From: Geobacteraceae bacterium
Lineage (GTDB): Bacteria > Desulfobacterota > Desulfuromonadia > Geobacterales > Geobacteraceae
Length of the DNA: 40,508 bases
Direction: 5' to 3'
Assembly (NCBI GenBank): GCA_029975275.1
Contig: JARKPN010000166.1
Span: forward strand, 1-40,508
Shown piece after piece: positions 8,363 through 17,012 of the stretch (position 1 is the stretch's first letter; each line of letters begins with the position of its first letter). The translations under genes were made by a program, and so were the position numbers. The notes below the pieces were generated by a model, which saw only the letters and a program-made list of their open reading frames with translations, was not told the DNA's origin and did not search any database.

Positions 8363-9400
8363 ATGACGGCAAAGGCGAGTACCGAAAGTAATGTGATTGT
8401 AGACAGCAGACGGGAGTTTTCCGCATTCGTTGTTGAGAAGACTGAAGACAAGCGTTTCCTGCGCAGCATCGCGACACGTTCCCTGGGTGACCTTCCTGAC
8501 GGTGACCTGCTGGTAAGAATTCACTACTCATCCCTCAATTACAAGGACGCCCTTTCAGCCACCGGCCATCCCGGAGTCACCAGGCAGTTTCCGCACACTC
8601 CCGGCATTGACGGGGCAGGGGAAGTGGTCTTCTCCGGCAGCTCCCGCTTCTCTCCGGGCGACAGGGTGCTGGTTACCGGATACGACCTCGGGATGGAAAC
8701 CGACGGCGGCTGGGGTCAGTACATCCGCATTCCGTCGGAATGGGCGGTACCTCTCCCGTCCGGACTTACGACTCGGGAGGCCATGGCGCTTGGCACTGCC
8801 GGTTTCACGGCAGCGCTGTCGGTCTTGAAGCTGCAGCGGGCCGGAGTGAAACCGGGTGATGGCGAGGTGCTGGTGACCGGCGCAACCGGTGGTGTCGGCA
8901 GCATGGCGGTGTCGATCCTGGCAGGAGTCGGGTACCGGGTTGTGGCTGCCACCGGCAAGGTGTCCTCTGAAGCGTTTCTCCGTTCTTTGGGAGCGGCAGA
9001 GATCGTTTCGCGCCGACAGGTGACCGAGGGTGCCGAGCGCCCGATGATGAAGGAGCGCTGGGCCGGGGTCGTGGACGTTGTCGGCGGCGAGACCCTGGCG
9101 GCTGCCGTCAAGGCTGTCCGCTACGGCGGAGCGGTCACCTGTTGCGGACTGGTCGGCTCGGCCGATCTGTCCATGAACGTTTACCCCTTCATCCTGCGAG
9201 GGGTGAGCCTGCTCGGTGTCGATTCCGTCAACTGCCCGGCCGATGTGCGGCTGCAGACATGGGAAAGGCTGGCCAGTGACTGGAAGCCACGGCAGCTGGC
9301 GGAAATGGTTACAGAAGTACCGCTGTCCGGGCTGGAAGAGAAGATCCAGCTTATTCTCGAGGGAGGCATAACCGGTCGGGTGGTTGTGAAGCTGCCCTGA
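8363..9400 (+). CDS. YhdH/AcuI-family NADPH-dependent oxidoreductase
   Basis: A 345-residue medium-chain dehydrogenase/reductase of the quinone-oxidoreductase-like YhdH/YhfP/AcuI branch, some members of which reduce acrylyl-CoA to propionyl-CoA. Typical features are SSLNYKDALSATG (56-68), HTPGIDGAGEV (78-88), and the nucleotide-binding loop VTGATGGVGSMAV (171-183). Zinc ligands of alcohol dehydrogenases are absent, as usual in this branch. It has about 17 extra N-terminal residues compared with a start directly before FSAFVV. Ribosome site AAAGGAGG precedes the ATG. Acrylyl-CoA reduction is one possible role; the neighbouring aldehyde dehydrogenase could equally indicate detoxification of an unsaturated carbonyl. 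Confidence 0.85.
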   Translation: MTAKASTESNVIVDSRREFSAFVVEKTEDKRFLRSIATRSLGDLPDGDLLVRIHYSSLNYKDALSATGHPGVTRQFPHTPGIDGAGEVVFSGSSRFSPGDRVLVTGYDLGMETDGGWGQYIRIPSEWAVPLPSGLTTREAMALGTAGFTAALSVLKLQRAGVKPGDGEVLVTGATGGVGSMAVSILAGVGYRVVAATGKVSSEAFLRSLGAAEIVSRRQVTEGAERPMMKERWAGVVDVVGGETLAAAVKAVRYGGAVTCCGLVGSADLSMNVYPFILRGVSLLGVDSVNCPADVRLQTWERLASDWKPRQLAEMVTEVPLSGLEEKIQLILEGGITGRVVVKLP

Positions 9401-9475
9401 AAGAATACGGAATGACTGACGAAGAATTTCGGCTGCCGAGGTGATGCCGAGATCAACCTTTGGAGGAGATCGCTT

Positions 9476-10825
9476 GTGACCACATATTTAACTTCATACG
9501 ATCCGAGTAATGGCGAACCAATAGGTTCCGTACCGGTTAGCACCGGCGAGCAGATTACCGAGGCGATCGTGGCAGCCCATAGCGCCGCGATCGCCTGGCA
9601 ACGGCTCAAGATTGACGAACGGGTGAAGGTGCTGGAATCGTCCTACGCAAAGCTGCTGCCTGAAACGGACCGGCTGGCGGAACTTCTCAGTCGTGAAATG
9701 GGCAAGGACATCCGACGCGCCACCGGAGAACTGGGCTGGGTGGTCCATGGTGGCCCTCATAGTGCGCAATCCGCCGGGGAGGCACTGCAGTCCCGCAAGC
9801 TCGGCGATTGCACCCGCCTCGAATATCACCCCTTGGGGGTCGTCGCCGTTATCTCGCCGTGGAACTACCCGCTGGCCATGGCCGGTAATCTCATCGTTCC
9901 GGCACTGGTTGCCGGCAACGGTGTCGTCTTCAAGCCATCCGAAGAGACCCCGCTGATTGCCCGGGAATTCGTTGCACTACTGAATCAGGTTCTGCCGCCG
10001 AACCTGCTCCAGATTATCCACGGCGACGGCGAACAGGGAAAGGCGCTGGTCGAAGGCAACGTCAACATGATCGCTTTCACCGGCTCCCAGGCGGTCGGCA
10101 GGGAGATCATGGCGCGTGCGGCCAGCCGGTTGAAACGGCTGGTGATGGAGCTTGGCGGCAACGACCCGATGATCGTCATGCGCGATGCCGATATCGAGCG
10201 GGCCGCCCGGTTCGCCGTGGCCAGCAGCTTTGAAAATGCCGGACAGATGTGCATCTCGACCGAACGTATCTATGTTGACGAGACGATTGCCGAGCGGTTC
10301 GAAAACCGGGTCGCCGAACTGGCCGCTTCCTATAGGGTCGGACCCTGGAACATGGCCGGTGTCAATATCGGGCCGATCATCAATGCCGAACAGCATCGCA
10401 AGATTGTCGGACATATCCGTGACGCCGAGGCCAAAGGCGCCAGAGTGCTGCTGGGCGGCTCCGAACAGCCGCAGCGTTATATTCATCCCACGGTCATTTG
10501 CGACATGACGCCCGATATGCTCCTGGAGCAGGAGGAAACCTTCGGTCCGGTAGTCGCGATCAGCCGTTATGCCGATATCGGTGAGGCTATTCAGCGCGCC
10601 AATGCATCCGACTACGGGCTGGGCGCCGTCGTTTTCGGCGGTACGGAGGCCGAAGCCGTAGCCGATCGACTGGAAGCCGGCATGATCGGCATCAACCAGG
10701 GGGTCGGCGGCTCGGGAGATGCGCCCTGGGTCGGCGCAAAGCAGAGCGGTTTCGGCTTTCACGGCTCACCTGACGGGCACCGGCAATTCGCCCAGGTCCG
10801 GGTCGTGAGTTGCTCGTCTGCATAA
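9476..10825 (+). CDS. NAD(P)-dependent aldehyde dehydrogenase
   Basis: A 449-residue aldehyde dehydrogenase of the short succinate-semialdehyde type. Catalytic residues are visible: Asn130 in SPWNYP, Lys153 in VFKPSEETP, Glu225 in MELGGNDP, and the nucleophile Cys259 in NAGQMCIST. The enzyme oxidises an aldehyde to an acid with NAD(P); the exact substrate cannot be read from sequence. It starts with GTG preceded by TGGAGGAG. A 75-base gap separates it from the AcuI-like gene, but I see no terminator there, so it is probably the last gene of the TetR-controlled unit. Confidence 0.88.
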   Translation: MTTYLTSYDPSNGEPIGSVPVSTGEQITEAIVAAHSAAIAWQRLKIDERVKVLESSYAKLLPETDRLAELLSREMGKDIRRATGELGWVVHGGPHSAQSAGEALQSRKLGDCTRLEYHPLGVVAVISPWNYPLAMAGNLIVPALVAGNGVVFKPSEETPLIAREFVALLNQVLPPNLLQIIHGDGEQGKALVEGNVNMIAFTGSQAVGREIMARAASRLKRLVMELGGNDPMIVMRDADIERAARFAVASSFENAGQMCISTERIYVDETIAERFENRVAELAASYRVGPWNMAGVNIGPIINAEQHRKIVGHIRDAEAKGARVLLGGSEQPQRYIHPTVICDMTPDMLLEQEETFGPVVAISRYADIGEAIQRANASDYGLGAVVFGGTEAEAVADRLEAGMIGINQGVGGSGDAPWVGAKQSGFGFHGSPDGHRQFAQVRVVSCSSA

Positions 10826-10919
10826 GGATCCGAAAGGGCCGGGGTTTAGATTCACTCTGTCATTATTTTATGCGTAAGCTCCATCTTGCCCGTGAGCCGG
10901 ATGGAATCCGTTCCGGAAG

Positions 10920-10949
10920 CCACGGGACCGTGTGCACACGGTCCCGTGG
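10920..10949. terminator. Bidirectional hairpin between the aldehyde dehydrogenase and grdA
   Basis: A perfect 30-base palindrome (two 15-base arms, 10920-10934 and 10935-10949) sits between the converging aldehyde dehydrogenase and grdA genes, eight bases beyond the grdA stop. There is no T tract directly after it on either strand. A shared transcription end is the simplest reading. Confidence 0.65.
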
Positions 10950-10957
10950 GCAGTCCG

Positions 10958-11434
10958 TCACAATTTGGTCTGGCTGTGCTGTTCGCGCATTTCCGCAACG
11001 GATCCAGCCAGTGCCGCGGTGTCGAGCACCATTTCCATCATTTCGATCTGCTCCTGCCAAATCCCCTGATCTGCTTCGGCTTTGATGTCTTCTTCAAACA
11101 CGTGGTACACGGGGAGTCCCAACGAGACTCCCGCCAATGGACCTGCAAAGGTCGGATCGCCAACGGTAACCGTTTCGGCATACAGACCGGCCCCTTCGGG
11201 GTCAGCGGATCCGAGCAGCACGACTACATTTCCGGCGCCGAATTTCTCGGCGGCGTCGATGATTCGCTGCTGGTTTTCCAGGTCCATTGCACCCGCCGCC
11301 GTTCAAACAAAGCATTGAGTGGCGGAAAAAACCACCTCGGCTCCGCTGCCGGCAAAGCAGGCCTCCATGGCAGGACTGGGAACCCCGTCCCGTTCGCCGA
11401 GGAGAATTAATTTCTTGCCTGTCAACTTGCCCAT
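10958..11434 (-). CDS. grdA: Selenoprotein A of the glycine/sarcosine/betaine reductase complex (UGA = Sec44)
   Basis: A 158-residue selenoprotein if the in-frame TGA at 11305-11303 is read as selenocysteine. The surrounding motif is [13 protein letters not shown], the signature of GrdA, with Cys41 and Sec44. The N-terminal part ([17 protein letters not shown]) and the C-terminal 109 residues match the family on both sides of the UGA, so it is not a pseudogene. GrdA accepts the carboxymethyl group from the substrate-specific B component as a Se-carboxymethyl selenoether and passes it to component C; thioredoxin then re-reduces it. The gene also ends in TGA. It is the last gene of the operon, 11 bases after trxA. 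Standard gene callers would start it at the Met49 codon and lose the active site. Confidence 0.93.
11270..11281 (-). promoter_or_regulatory. Candidate SECIS hairpin of grdA
   Basis: A small CTGG-AAAA-CCAG hairpin lies at nucleotides 25-36 counted from the U of the Sec UGA, within the range where bacterial SECIS apical loops occur. The GC-rich GGCGGC directly after the UGA could pair with GCCGCC further downstream to form a larger stem. It is weaker than the grdH candidate. Confidence 0.4.
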
Positions 11435-11445
11435 AATTTCGCCTC

Positions 11446-11772
11446 CTACTGGTGAGATAGAAGCCGCTCCGCTCCGGCGCGGATTGCTTCGATGGTAACG
11501 TCATCACCGGTGATCGTTTCCTTTCGTTCGCCTTTCGAATAAAAGAGGAACGTTGGGACTCCCATAACCTTGAGCGCTATGGCGAGCCGGCGATTTTCCA
11601 TGACATTGACTTTGCCGAATTTGACCTTCCGGGAATACTCCTTGGCCAGTGCTTCGACATCCGGCATCAAAGCAAGGCAGGGACCGCACTGGGGTCCCCA
11701 AAGGTCCACTATGACAGGCTGCTCGCTGTCAATGACTTCCGATTCGAAATTTTCCTTGTCGATAACCAGCAT
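11446..11772 (-). CDS. trxA: Thioredoxin of the grd operon
   Basis: A 108-residue thioredoxin with active site WGPQCGPC (Cys29 and Cys32) and the cis-proline loop GVPTFLFY. In glycine-reductase systems a dedicated thioredoxin reduces the GrdA selenenyl-sulfide after each turnover, receiving electrons from the TrxB encoded in the same operon. The WGPQC form differs from the usual WAEWCGPC of housekeeping thioredoxins and resembles those in grd operons. Ribosome site AAGGAGAG is present. The 165 bases between this gene and grdD (11773-11937) contain no gene or clear signal that I can support. Confidence 0.93.
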   Translation of the reverse strand: MLVIDKENFESEVIDSEQPVIVDLWGPQCGPCLALMPDVEALAKEYSRKVKFGKVNVMENRRLAIALKVMGVPTFLFYSKGERKETITGDDVTIEAIRAGAERLLSHQ

Positions 11773-11937
11773 TATCTAGCTCTCCTTTTCCGTGAATCGT
11801 AACGATGCGATCCTGTGGCTCATGAACGAAATGAAAAGAAACGGATAGCAAGCAAAGGTACTGTGCCGGTTTTGCGGCCGCCTCACGTTCCCTGAGATTG
11901 CCCGTACCCGAATCGAACGCCTTCACGGATTCAGGTC

Positions 11938-13086
11938 TCACAGAAAGCCGTTCCTGCGCAGTGCTTCCTTCGATTCCTCCACGTGGCTTCCAGACACCTT
12001 GACCACCGGTCCCGTACAGCCCATCCCGGATTCAGCATAGATTCCCGCTTTCCAAAGCACTTTCACGGCAGCTTCAATTGCGAGTACGTCAATGCCGTGG
12101 ATCTCGGAGTCCACGGGTTGCCGGGCCGGCGCAACGACCTCCTCCGCGGTGGCGGATGTCAAGGCGAGAGAAGACAGGATATCATCCAGACCTGCGTTGC
12201 CGGCGGCTGCCAACTCGGCCTCGACATGCCGGACAAGCCCTCCCCGGACGAGGGCCGCGGTGTAGAACAGCGCATTGGCAATGACCGGTGCCCCGGAGGC
12301 CCGGGAAATGATGCTCACTATCTTTCCCCACTTTTCGCCGACAGAGGGGCCGTATCCCCATCCGAGCGCCTCGTAGCCGCCGCCAGTGTTGAACGCGGAG
12401 AAGAGCTTCATGAGCACATTACCGGTGAGCGTGTCACAGACACAGACGTCGGCGGCACCGGCCAGGAGGTCATTGCCCCGCAGGAGGCTGCCACCGTCGG
12501 CCCTGACGCTGCCGGCGAAGTTGATGGAGTACCCGTTTTCCGTCATGCGGGCAAGAACGCGCTGTACCGAGGCGGCGCCGTCCAGGTTGAGGACACCGAC
12601 TGCGGGCCTCTCCATGCCGAGCGCCTTGGCCACGGCGATGCCGTAGACTGCGTTCCGCACCATGGCCTCGATCCTGGACGCTGCCGACATGCCGGTGGAT
12701 GCCGCAATGAGCAAAGGTCTCCCCCTTGCCGGCGTTACAACACGGCCGATAGTGGTCACTCCAAGGGGAAAGGGGTAGTGGAGCGCCACGGCCGCGCTGA
12801 TCCGGCCTTCGGCAAGCGCCGATTCCATGGCGCTGGTAATCGCTGTTTCTCTGTCGGGCGTTTCCAGCCACTCCAGGGTGTCGTAGCCGGACACCCTGGT
12901 ACCGATGGCCGTCACCCGAAGCCGGGAATCCTGCTCCATGGCGAGCACCGCTCCGGCCAGGAGCTCCTCGGTGCCGAGTTCGCTTCCCGCTGCCATGAGG
13001 CCTACACGGACTTTCGGACCGCCCGTGCGGGCCTGCTCCACCAGTTCCGCCAGGGCTTCACCAATCATGTGGCGCTTGTCCTTCAT
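11938..13086 (-). CDS. grdD: Component C alpha subunit of the grd reductase complex
   Basis: A 382-residue protein of the GrdD family, related to the acyl-phosphate synthase PlsX. With GrdC it takes the carboxymethyl group from selenoprotein A as an acetyl thioester and releases acetyl phosphate by phosphorolysis, which acetate kinase can use to make ATP. Cys357 in ESGMGCTGPVVKVS matches the C-terminal active-site cysteine reported in Eubacterium acidaminophilum GrdD (Cys359). Length is normal. It begins nine bases after the grdC stop codon. Confidence 0.93.
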   Translation of the reverse strand: MKDKRHMIGEALAELVEQARTGGPKVRVGLMAAGSELGTEELLAGAVLAMEQDSRLRVTAIGTRVSGYDTLEWLETPDRETAITSAMESALAEGRISAAVALHYPFPLGVTTIGRVVTPARGRPLLIAASTGMSAASRIEAMVRNAVYGIAVAKALGMERPAVGVLNLDGAASVQRVLARMTENGYSINFAGSVRADGGSLLRGNDLLAGAADVCVCDTLTGNVLMKLFSAFNTGGGYEALGWGYGPSVGEKWGKIVSIISRASGAPVIANALFYTAALVRGGLVRHVEAELAAAGNAGLDDILSSLALTSATAEEVVAPARQPVDSEIHGIDVLAIEAAVKVLWKAGIYAESGMGCTGPVVKVSGSHVEESKEALRRNGFL

Positions 13087-13095
13087 AAGCTCTCC

Positions 13096-14628
13096 TCAAT
13101 CCGCACGTAGGGTATGTGCCAGTTCCGCCAGGGCATCCAGCAGGATGGTCTTCACCTCGTCACGGGTGAGGCTGCCGACCGGTTCACCCGACGACGCTTC
13201 CACCAGGAATGACGCGCCGTCGGAAAGGCCGGTCATCCGGGCGAGGAAGAGACTCCCTTTGCCGATGATCATGGCGCGCTTCATGTCACCCGAGGCTATG
13301 GCGTCTGCCGCGTGGCCGAGGAAGGGAACCCCGGAAGGGATATGGCCCTGGGTGTGGGCAAAGCCGACGAGCCCGTGCCTGGAAACGAATTCGCCGATTG
13401 CCGCACGCTCCAGCTGTCCTTTCACGACAGCCAGGGCCGCGATCATCTTCGCGTTGGCCTCGGGAACATCCCCGGCTCCGGCGGGGAGGGTGATTTCGGG
13501 AATCTGGAGCTCGGCCGCATACTTGTCCACATCGGCAAAGTTCAGACCCGCTTTCCGCAAGGGGTCCCACACCAGGGCGGTGGTCACGGCCTGGGGCGAA
13601 GCGCCGGCCCCCACCGAGTGTTTGCCGAGGGCGTCGAGGCGGATGACCGGGGCCGTTCCGTCATCGGGCGTGAGGAGGACCGCGAAGCTGCCCAGACAGT
13701 TTTCCAGGGCCGGGTGTTCTTTTTTCACATGGTCGCGGGAGTTCATGAAGAGCTTGGGCAATGCCCCGCCTGCCAGCACGATGACGTTCCTGCGCGCCCC
13801 CGACGCCACCAGGGACGCCCCGGTAATGAGCGCATTGACCGGGGCGGCACAGAAAGCACGGACATCGAGACCGCTGGCATTGACGCAGCCGGCGATCTCG
13901 GCGATGGACTTGGCGAGGTTGCCGCCGCCGCGCTGGTTCATGTCGCCCACCGCCTCTTCGGAGCACTCCACGAGGAAATCAACTTCGCCAGGTTCCATCC
14001 CCGCTTTCTTGAGCAGGTGGAGGAGCGCGAGCACCCCCCCAGCCTTGCTGGCCAGGTTCTCCAGGATGACGTGAGCGGAGAGCGTTTCATCGACTTCGTG
14101 GGCACGTCGGCAGCAGCCGACCACCTCGCCGGCGAAGTACAAGGGGAGTGCCGCCTTGCCGGCGATTTCGTCCCGGATCGCGGCGATGTCCCGCCCACCC
14201 TTCAAGCGCTTCAGAACCTCGGCATCCAGAACCGGATGGGCGTTCAGCTTGCCCCGGACGGACTCCGCAAAGCTCGTTTCGAGCCAGACCAGGTCGAAGA
14301 CGTCACAGATGTCCAGCAAGCCGAGGAACTCGTCCTCGGGCATGATTTCCCCGTATTTCCCAAAGCGGATCGGAGCGCTCGCCAGGTTCGAATGCCACGG
14401 CAGGGGATGTTCCTCCAGCTGCTCGACGGTCATGGCCCCGATGTACGTCAGGTTCGGGGCGTAGCGAACCGCGTCCTCGTAGGGCTGGATGAACCCGGGA
14501 AGATTGGCGAGGAACGGAGAGTCCGGTTTGTCGCGGCGTTCCAGGCAGGGGGTCGTGCCGTACTGCAAACCCAGCTCCGGGGTATGGTTGAGACAGTATA
14601 CGGTGCTCTTTATGGCTGCGTTGGGCAT
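13096..14628 (-). CDS. grdC: Component C beta subunit of the grd reductase complex
   Basis: A 510-residue GrdC protein whose fold is related to beta-ketoacyl-ACP synthase III. It partners GrdD in forming acetyl phosphate from the Se-carboxymethyl group on GrdA. The N-terminus, with YCLNHTPELGLQYGTTP and PGFIQPYEDAVRYAPN, is characteristic. Length matches the family. It lies between trxB and grdD with short gaps (34 and 9 bases), supporting a single transcript. Confidence 0.94.
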   Translation of the reverse strand: MPNAAIKSTVYCLNHTPELGLQYGTTPCLERRDKPDSPFLANLPGFIQPYEDAVRYAPNLTYIGAMTVEQLEEHPLPWHSNLASAPIRFGKYGEIMPEDEFLGLLDICDVFDLVWLETSFAESVRGKLNAHPVLDAEVLKRLKGGRDIAAIRDEIAGKAALPLYFAGEVVGCCRRAHEVDETLSAHVILENLASKAGGVLALLHLLKKAGMEPGEVDFLVECSEEAVGDMNQRGGGNLAKSIAEIAGCVNASGLDVRAFCAAPVNALITGASLVASGARRNVIVLAGGALPKLFMNSRDHVKKEHPALENCLGSFAVLLTPDDGTAPVIRLDALGKHSVGAGASPQAVTTALVWDPLRKAGLNFADVDKYAAELQIPEITLPAGAGDVPEANAKMIAALAVVKGQLERAAIGEFVSRHGLVGFAHTQGHIPSGVPFLGHAADAIASGDMKRAMIIGKGSLFLARMTGLSDGASFLVEASSGEPVGSLTRDEVKTILLDALAELAHTLRAD

Positions 14629-14662
14629 GGAACGTTATCTCCTTCACGTTGCTGACAGACGA

Positions 14663-15592
14663 TTACAGGCTTTCCAGGTATTTTTCCGCGCTGAAGGCGG
14701 CGGTCGCCCCTTCTCCCACTGCAACCGAGACCTGCCGCAACCGTTTGCTGATCACATCACCGGCGGCGTAAATGCCGGGAACGTTCGTTTCCATTTCCGC
14801 GTTGACGATGACAAACCCTTCCCTGTCCATGGACACGGCCTTGCCCAGGAAGCTGGAAGACGGCTGGGCTCCCACGAAGATAAACACGCTGTCAGTGGCC
14901 ATTTCCGAGTTCTCTCCGCTTTTCACGTTCTTCAGGGTGACGCTCTCGACGAGTTCATCCCCGTTGATGCCGGTAACGACGGTGTCCCAGATGAACCTTA
15001 TCCTGGGGTTCTTGAAGGCCCGTTCCTGGATCACCCTGGTGGCGCGCAGTTCGTTTCTCCGGTGGATGACGTTCACTTCCCGGCCGAACCGCGTCAGGTA
15101 GATGGCCTCTTCAACGGCCATATCCCCGCCGCCGACCACGGAAATGACGCAATCCTCGAAAAAGGCGCCGTCACAGGTCGCGCAGTAGGAGACCCCTTTT
15201 CCCCTGAGTTTGCCCTCACCCTCTACCCCCAGCTTCCGCTCATGTGCGCCGGTCGCCACGATGAGCGCCTTGCAGCGGATCCCGCCGTCCTTCAAACGGA
15301 TGAGCTTTTCGCCGGTGTCCGGATTGACCTCAACGGAAACCGCAGTATCCTTCACGATGTTCAGGCCGAACCTCCTGGCCTGGTCGGCCATTTTCCGGGC
15401 CAGCTCCGACGCTTCGATCCCTTCCGGAAAACCGGGATAGTTTTCCACCGTTTCATAGGTCATCATCTGGCCGCCGCAGGATTTGCCCTCCAGCAACACC
15501 ACGTCCGTGCGGGACCGGGCAGCGTACATGCCGGCGGTCAGCCCCGCGGGTCCGCCGCCGAGAATCACCAGGTCATGATAAACAGATGTCAT
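14663..15592 (-). CDS. trxB: Thioredoxin reductase of the grd operon
   Basis: A 309-residue low-molecular-weight flavoprotein thioredoxin reductase. It shows an FAD-binding GGGPAGLTAG (12-21), the redox-active CATC (Cys137, Cys140), an NADPH-binding GGGDMAVEEA (154-163) and a C-terminal FAD motif GIYAAGDV. In this operon it should supply NADPH electrons to the adjacent thioredoxin and hence to the selenoprotein. Its presence between grdH and grdC, rather than elsewhere in the genome, marks it as the dedicated paralogue. Confidence 0.94.
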   Translation of the reverse strand: MTSVYHDLVILGGGPAGLTAGMYAARSRTDVVLLEGKSCGGQMMTYETVENYPGFPEGIEASELARKMADQARRFGLNIVKDTAVSVEVNPDTGEKLIRLKDGGIRCKALIVATGAHERKLGVEGEGKLRGKGVSYCATCDGAFFEDCVISVVGGGDMAVEEAIYLTRFGREVNVIHRRNELRATRVIQERAFKNPRIRFIWDTVVTGINGDELVESVTLKNVKSGENSEMATDSVFIFVGAQPSSSFLGKAVSMDREGFVIVNAEMETNVPGIYAAGDVISKRLRQVSVAVGEGATAAFSAEKYLESL

Positions 15593-15610
15593 GCGTTGCT
15601 CCCTGCCATG

Positions 15611-15629
15611 GTACCTTCGTCAAAGGTAC
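15611..15629 (-). other. Intercistronic hairpin between grdH and trxB
   Basis: GTACCTT and AAGGTAC form a 7-bp stem with a 5-base loop in the 58-base gap between grdH and trxB. There is no T tract. It may affect mRNA stability or balance subunit amounts, or it may be incidental. Confidence 0.3.
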
Positions 15630-15650
15630 GTCACGGCACAAGCTGAAGGA

Positions 15651-16991
15651 TCAGCCGTCCAAGGTTGCGACGGTGGGGCCGTCCACTTCCTGCTGGAGCA
15701 GGCCCAGGGCTTTCAGAATGAACCTGCGACGGAGTTCCTTTTCTTTTGTCTCGTCCAGGGAAGGATCGCCCACGGGGTTTGGAACCGCCCGGCCTTGTAC
15801 GATACGATTGACGCCCACCATCTGCGCGATGTTGGGAATGGCCGTGATCTGGACGACGGGAATGCCCATCTTTTCGAGGCTGGATGCGAGCGTTGCACCG
15901 CAACGCGTGGAAGACCCTCACGTGGAGGTGAGAATGGCGCCGGCGATCGTCCCCCGCCTGAGGATTTCGGCCCCGATCTCTTCTCCTATTTCTCCGCACC
16001 TTTTCGTCACGGTGCAGTTGCCGCTCGTCGAAAAGAACGTGCCGTGGAGCTTCCCGACTTTCCCCTCCTCTACCAGTTCACGCAGCGCATCGTAGGGCAC
16101 CAGGCGGTCAGGCCTGTTCAGGACGTGGTCGTTGAAATAACCGGCATGGGCCACCTCCCACGCCTGGAAGAGTTCCTCGATATCATACGCCCCCCACTTG
16201 AGGTTGCTTCTTGTGGCGAGCCCTGTGGGATTGCCCTTCGGCACCAGCCCGCCATCGCTGATCAGGGCTATTTCACACGTGCTCAGGTCCCTGAGCGGCA
16301 AAGGAGGCGGTATTTTTTCAAATACCGGCGGGGTAACCTCGCTCTCGAACGGTTTCCCCTGCAGCTTGGCCAGCAGCTTTTCAACGGCCCGTTCCGCAAT
16401 GCTCTTCCCGCACAGTTCGTTTCTCAGGAGATTGCGGGAAAAATAGTTGTATTCCGAGGGTTTCGGCAGATTTTCCCATGCCACCAGGTCCTCTTCCCGT
16501 TCGTCTGAAAGGAGTCTGAAGGCCAGGCGGACCATCGTACCCGCAAGCTCCGGTATCCCCCTGGCGATGTTCGGCGCCTTGCAGATGAACGCGTACTTCC
16601 GGTACAGGTCCACGCCCGGGTTCTCCTCATTCATTGCGGTAATGACGGGAATGCCCAGTTCCGCGCCGACCTCTTTGCACATGGCGCCGCAGGCGACGCC
16701 GTACCTGCCCCCGGCAAAGGACGGGCCCGCGAAAAAGATATCCGGCTGGTACGCCGCCACCAGCCTCGCGCCTTCCTTTGCGTTCCCATCCGCGTTTTCC
16801 GCGAAGTAATCGTCGCCGCAGATCACCGTAGCGACGATTTCAGCCCTGTCGCCGAGCGCTTTCTGCAAAGCCAGGCCGGGTCCCACGGGACCATCCTTGA
16901 CCATAAACCCCAGGACGGCCTTGTCCTCCCCACCGATCTGCCCGAAAAACTGGTTGAGATAGTTGACCACCCGTAATTTTTTCTCACCCAT
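15651..16991 (-). CDS. grdH: Selenoprotein B subunit, probably betaine-specific GrdH (UGA = Sec358)
   Basis: A 446-residue selenoprotein when the TGA at 15920-15918 is read as selenocysteine. The local motif is TSTUGSSTRCGATL, as in GrdB/GrdF/GrdH proteins. The first 357 residues start MGEKKLRVVNYLNQFFGQIGG and contain the family's conserved blocks; the last 88 residues continue the same family. The subunit removes the amine from the substrate and transfers the carboxymethyl group to selenoprotein A. The betaine assignment comes from its partner GrdI. The gene ends in TGA as well. The Sec codon is followed by a strong SECIS-like hairpin. If annotated without Sec it would appear as two fragments. 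Confidence 0.88.
15890..15906 (-). promoter_or_regulatory. SECIS hairpin of grdH
   Basis: A perfect 7-bp stem, GCGTTGC/GCAACGC, with a GGU loop lies at nucleotides 15-31 counted from the U of the Sec UGA. The distance and the GGU in the apical loop match the known requirements for bacterial SelB-binding SECIS elements such as that of E. coli fdhF. Confidence 0.75.
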
Positions 16992-17012
16992 GGCTTTCTC
17001 CTTTCCTGCGCA

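Noticed and set aside
10958-11287. grdA as a short 109-residue protein starting at the ATG after the UGA
   Set aside because: The upstream 48 codons match the GrdA N-terminus exactly in frame, and the UGA sits at the known Sec position.
11773-11937. A small gene between trxA and grdD
   Set aside because: The frame at 11729-11941 lacks a ribosome site and family features and overlaps trxA. I treat the stretch as non-coding.
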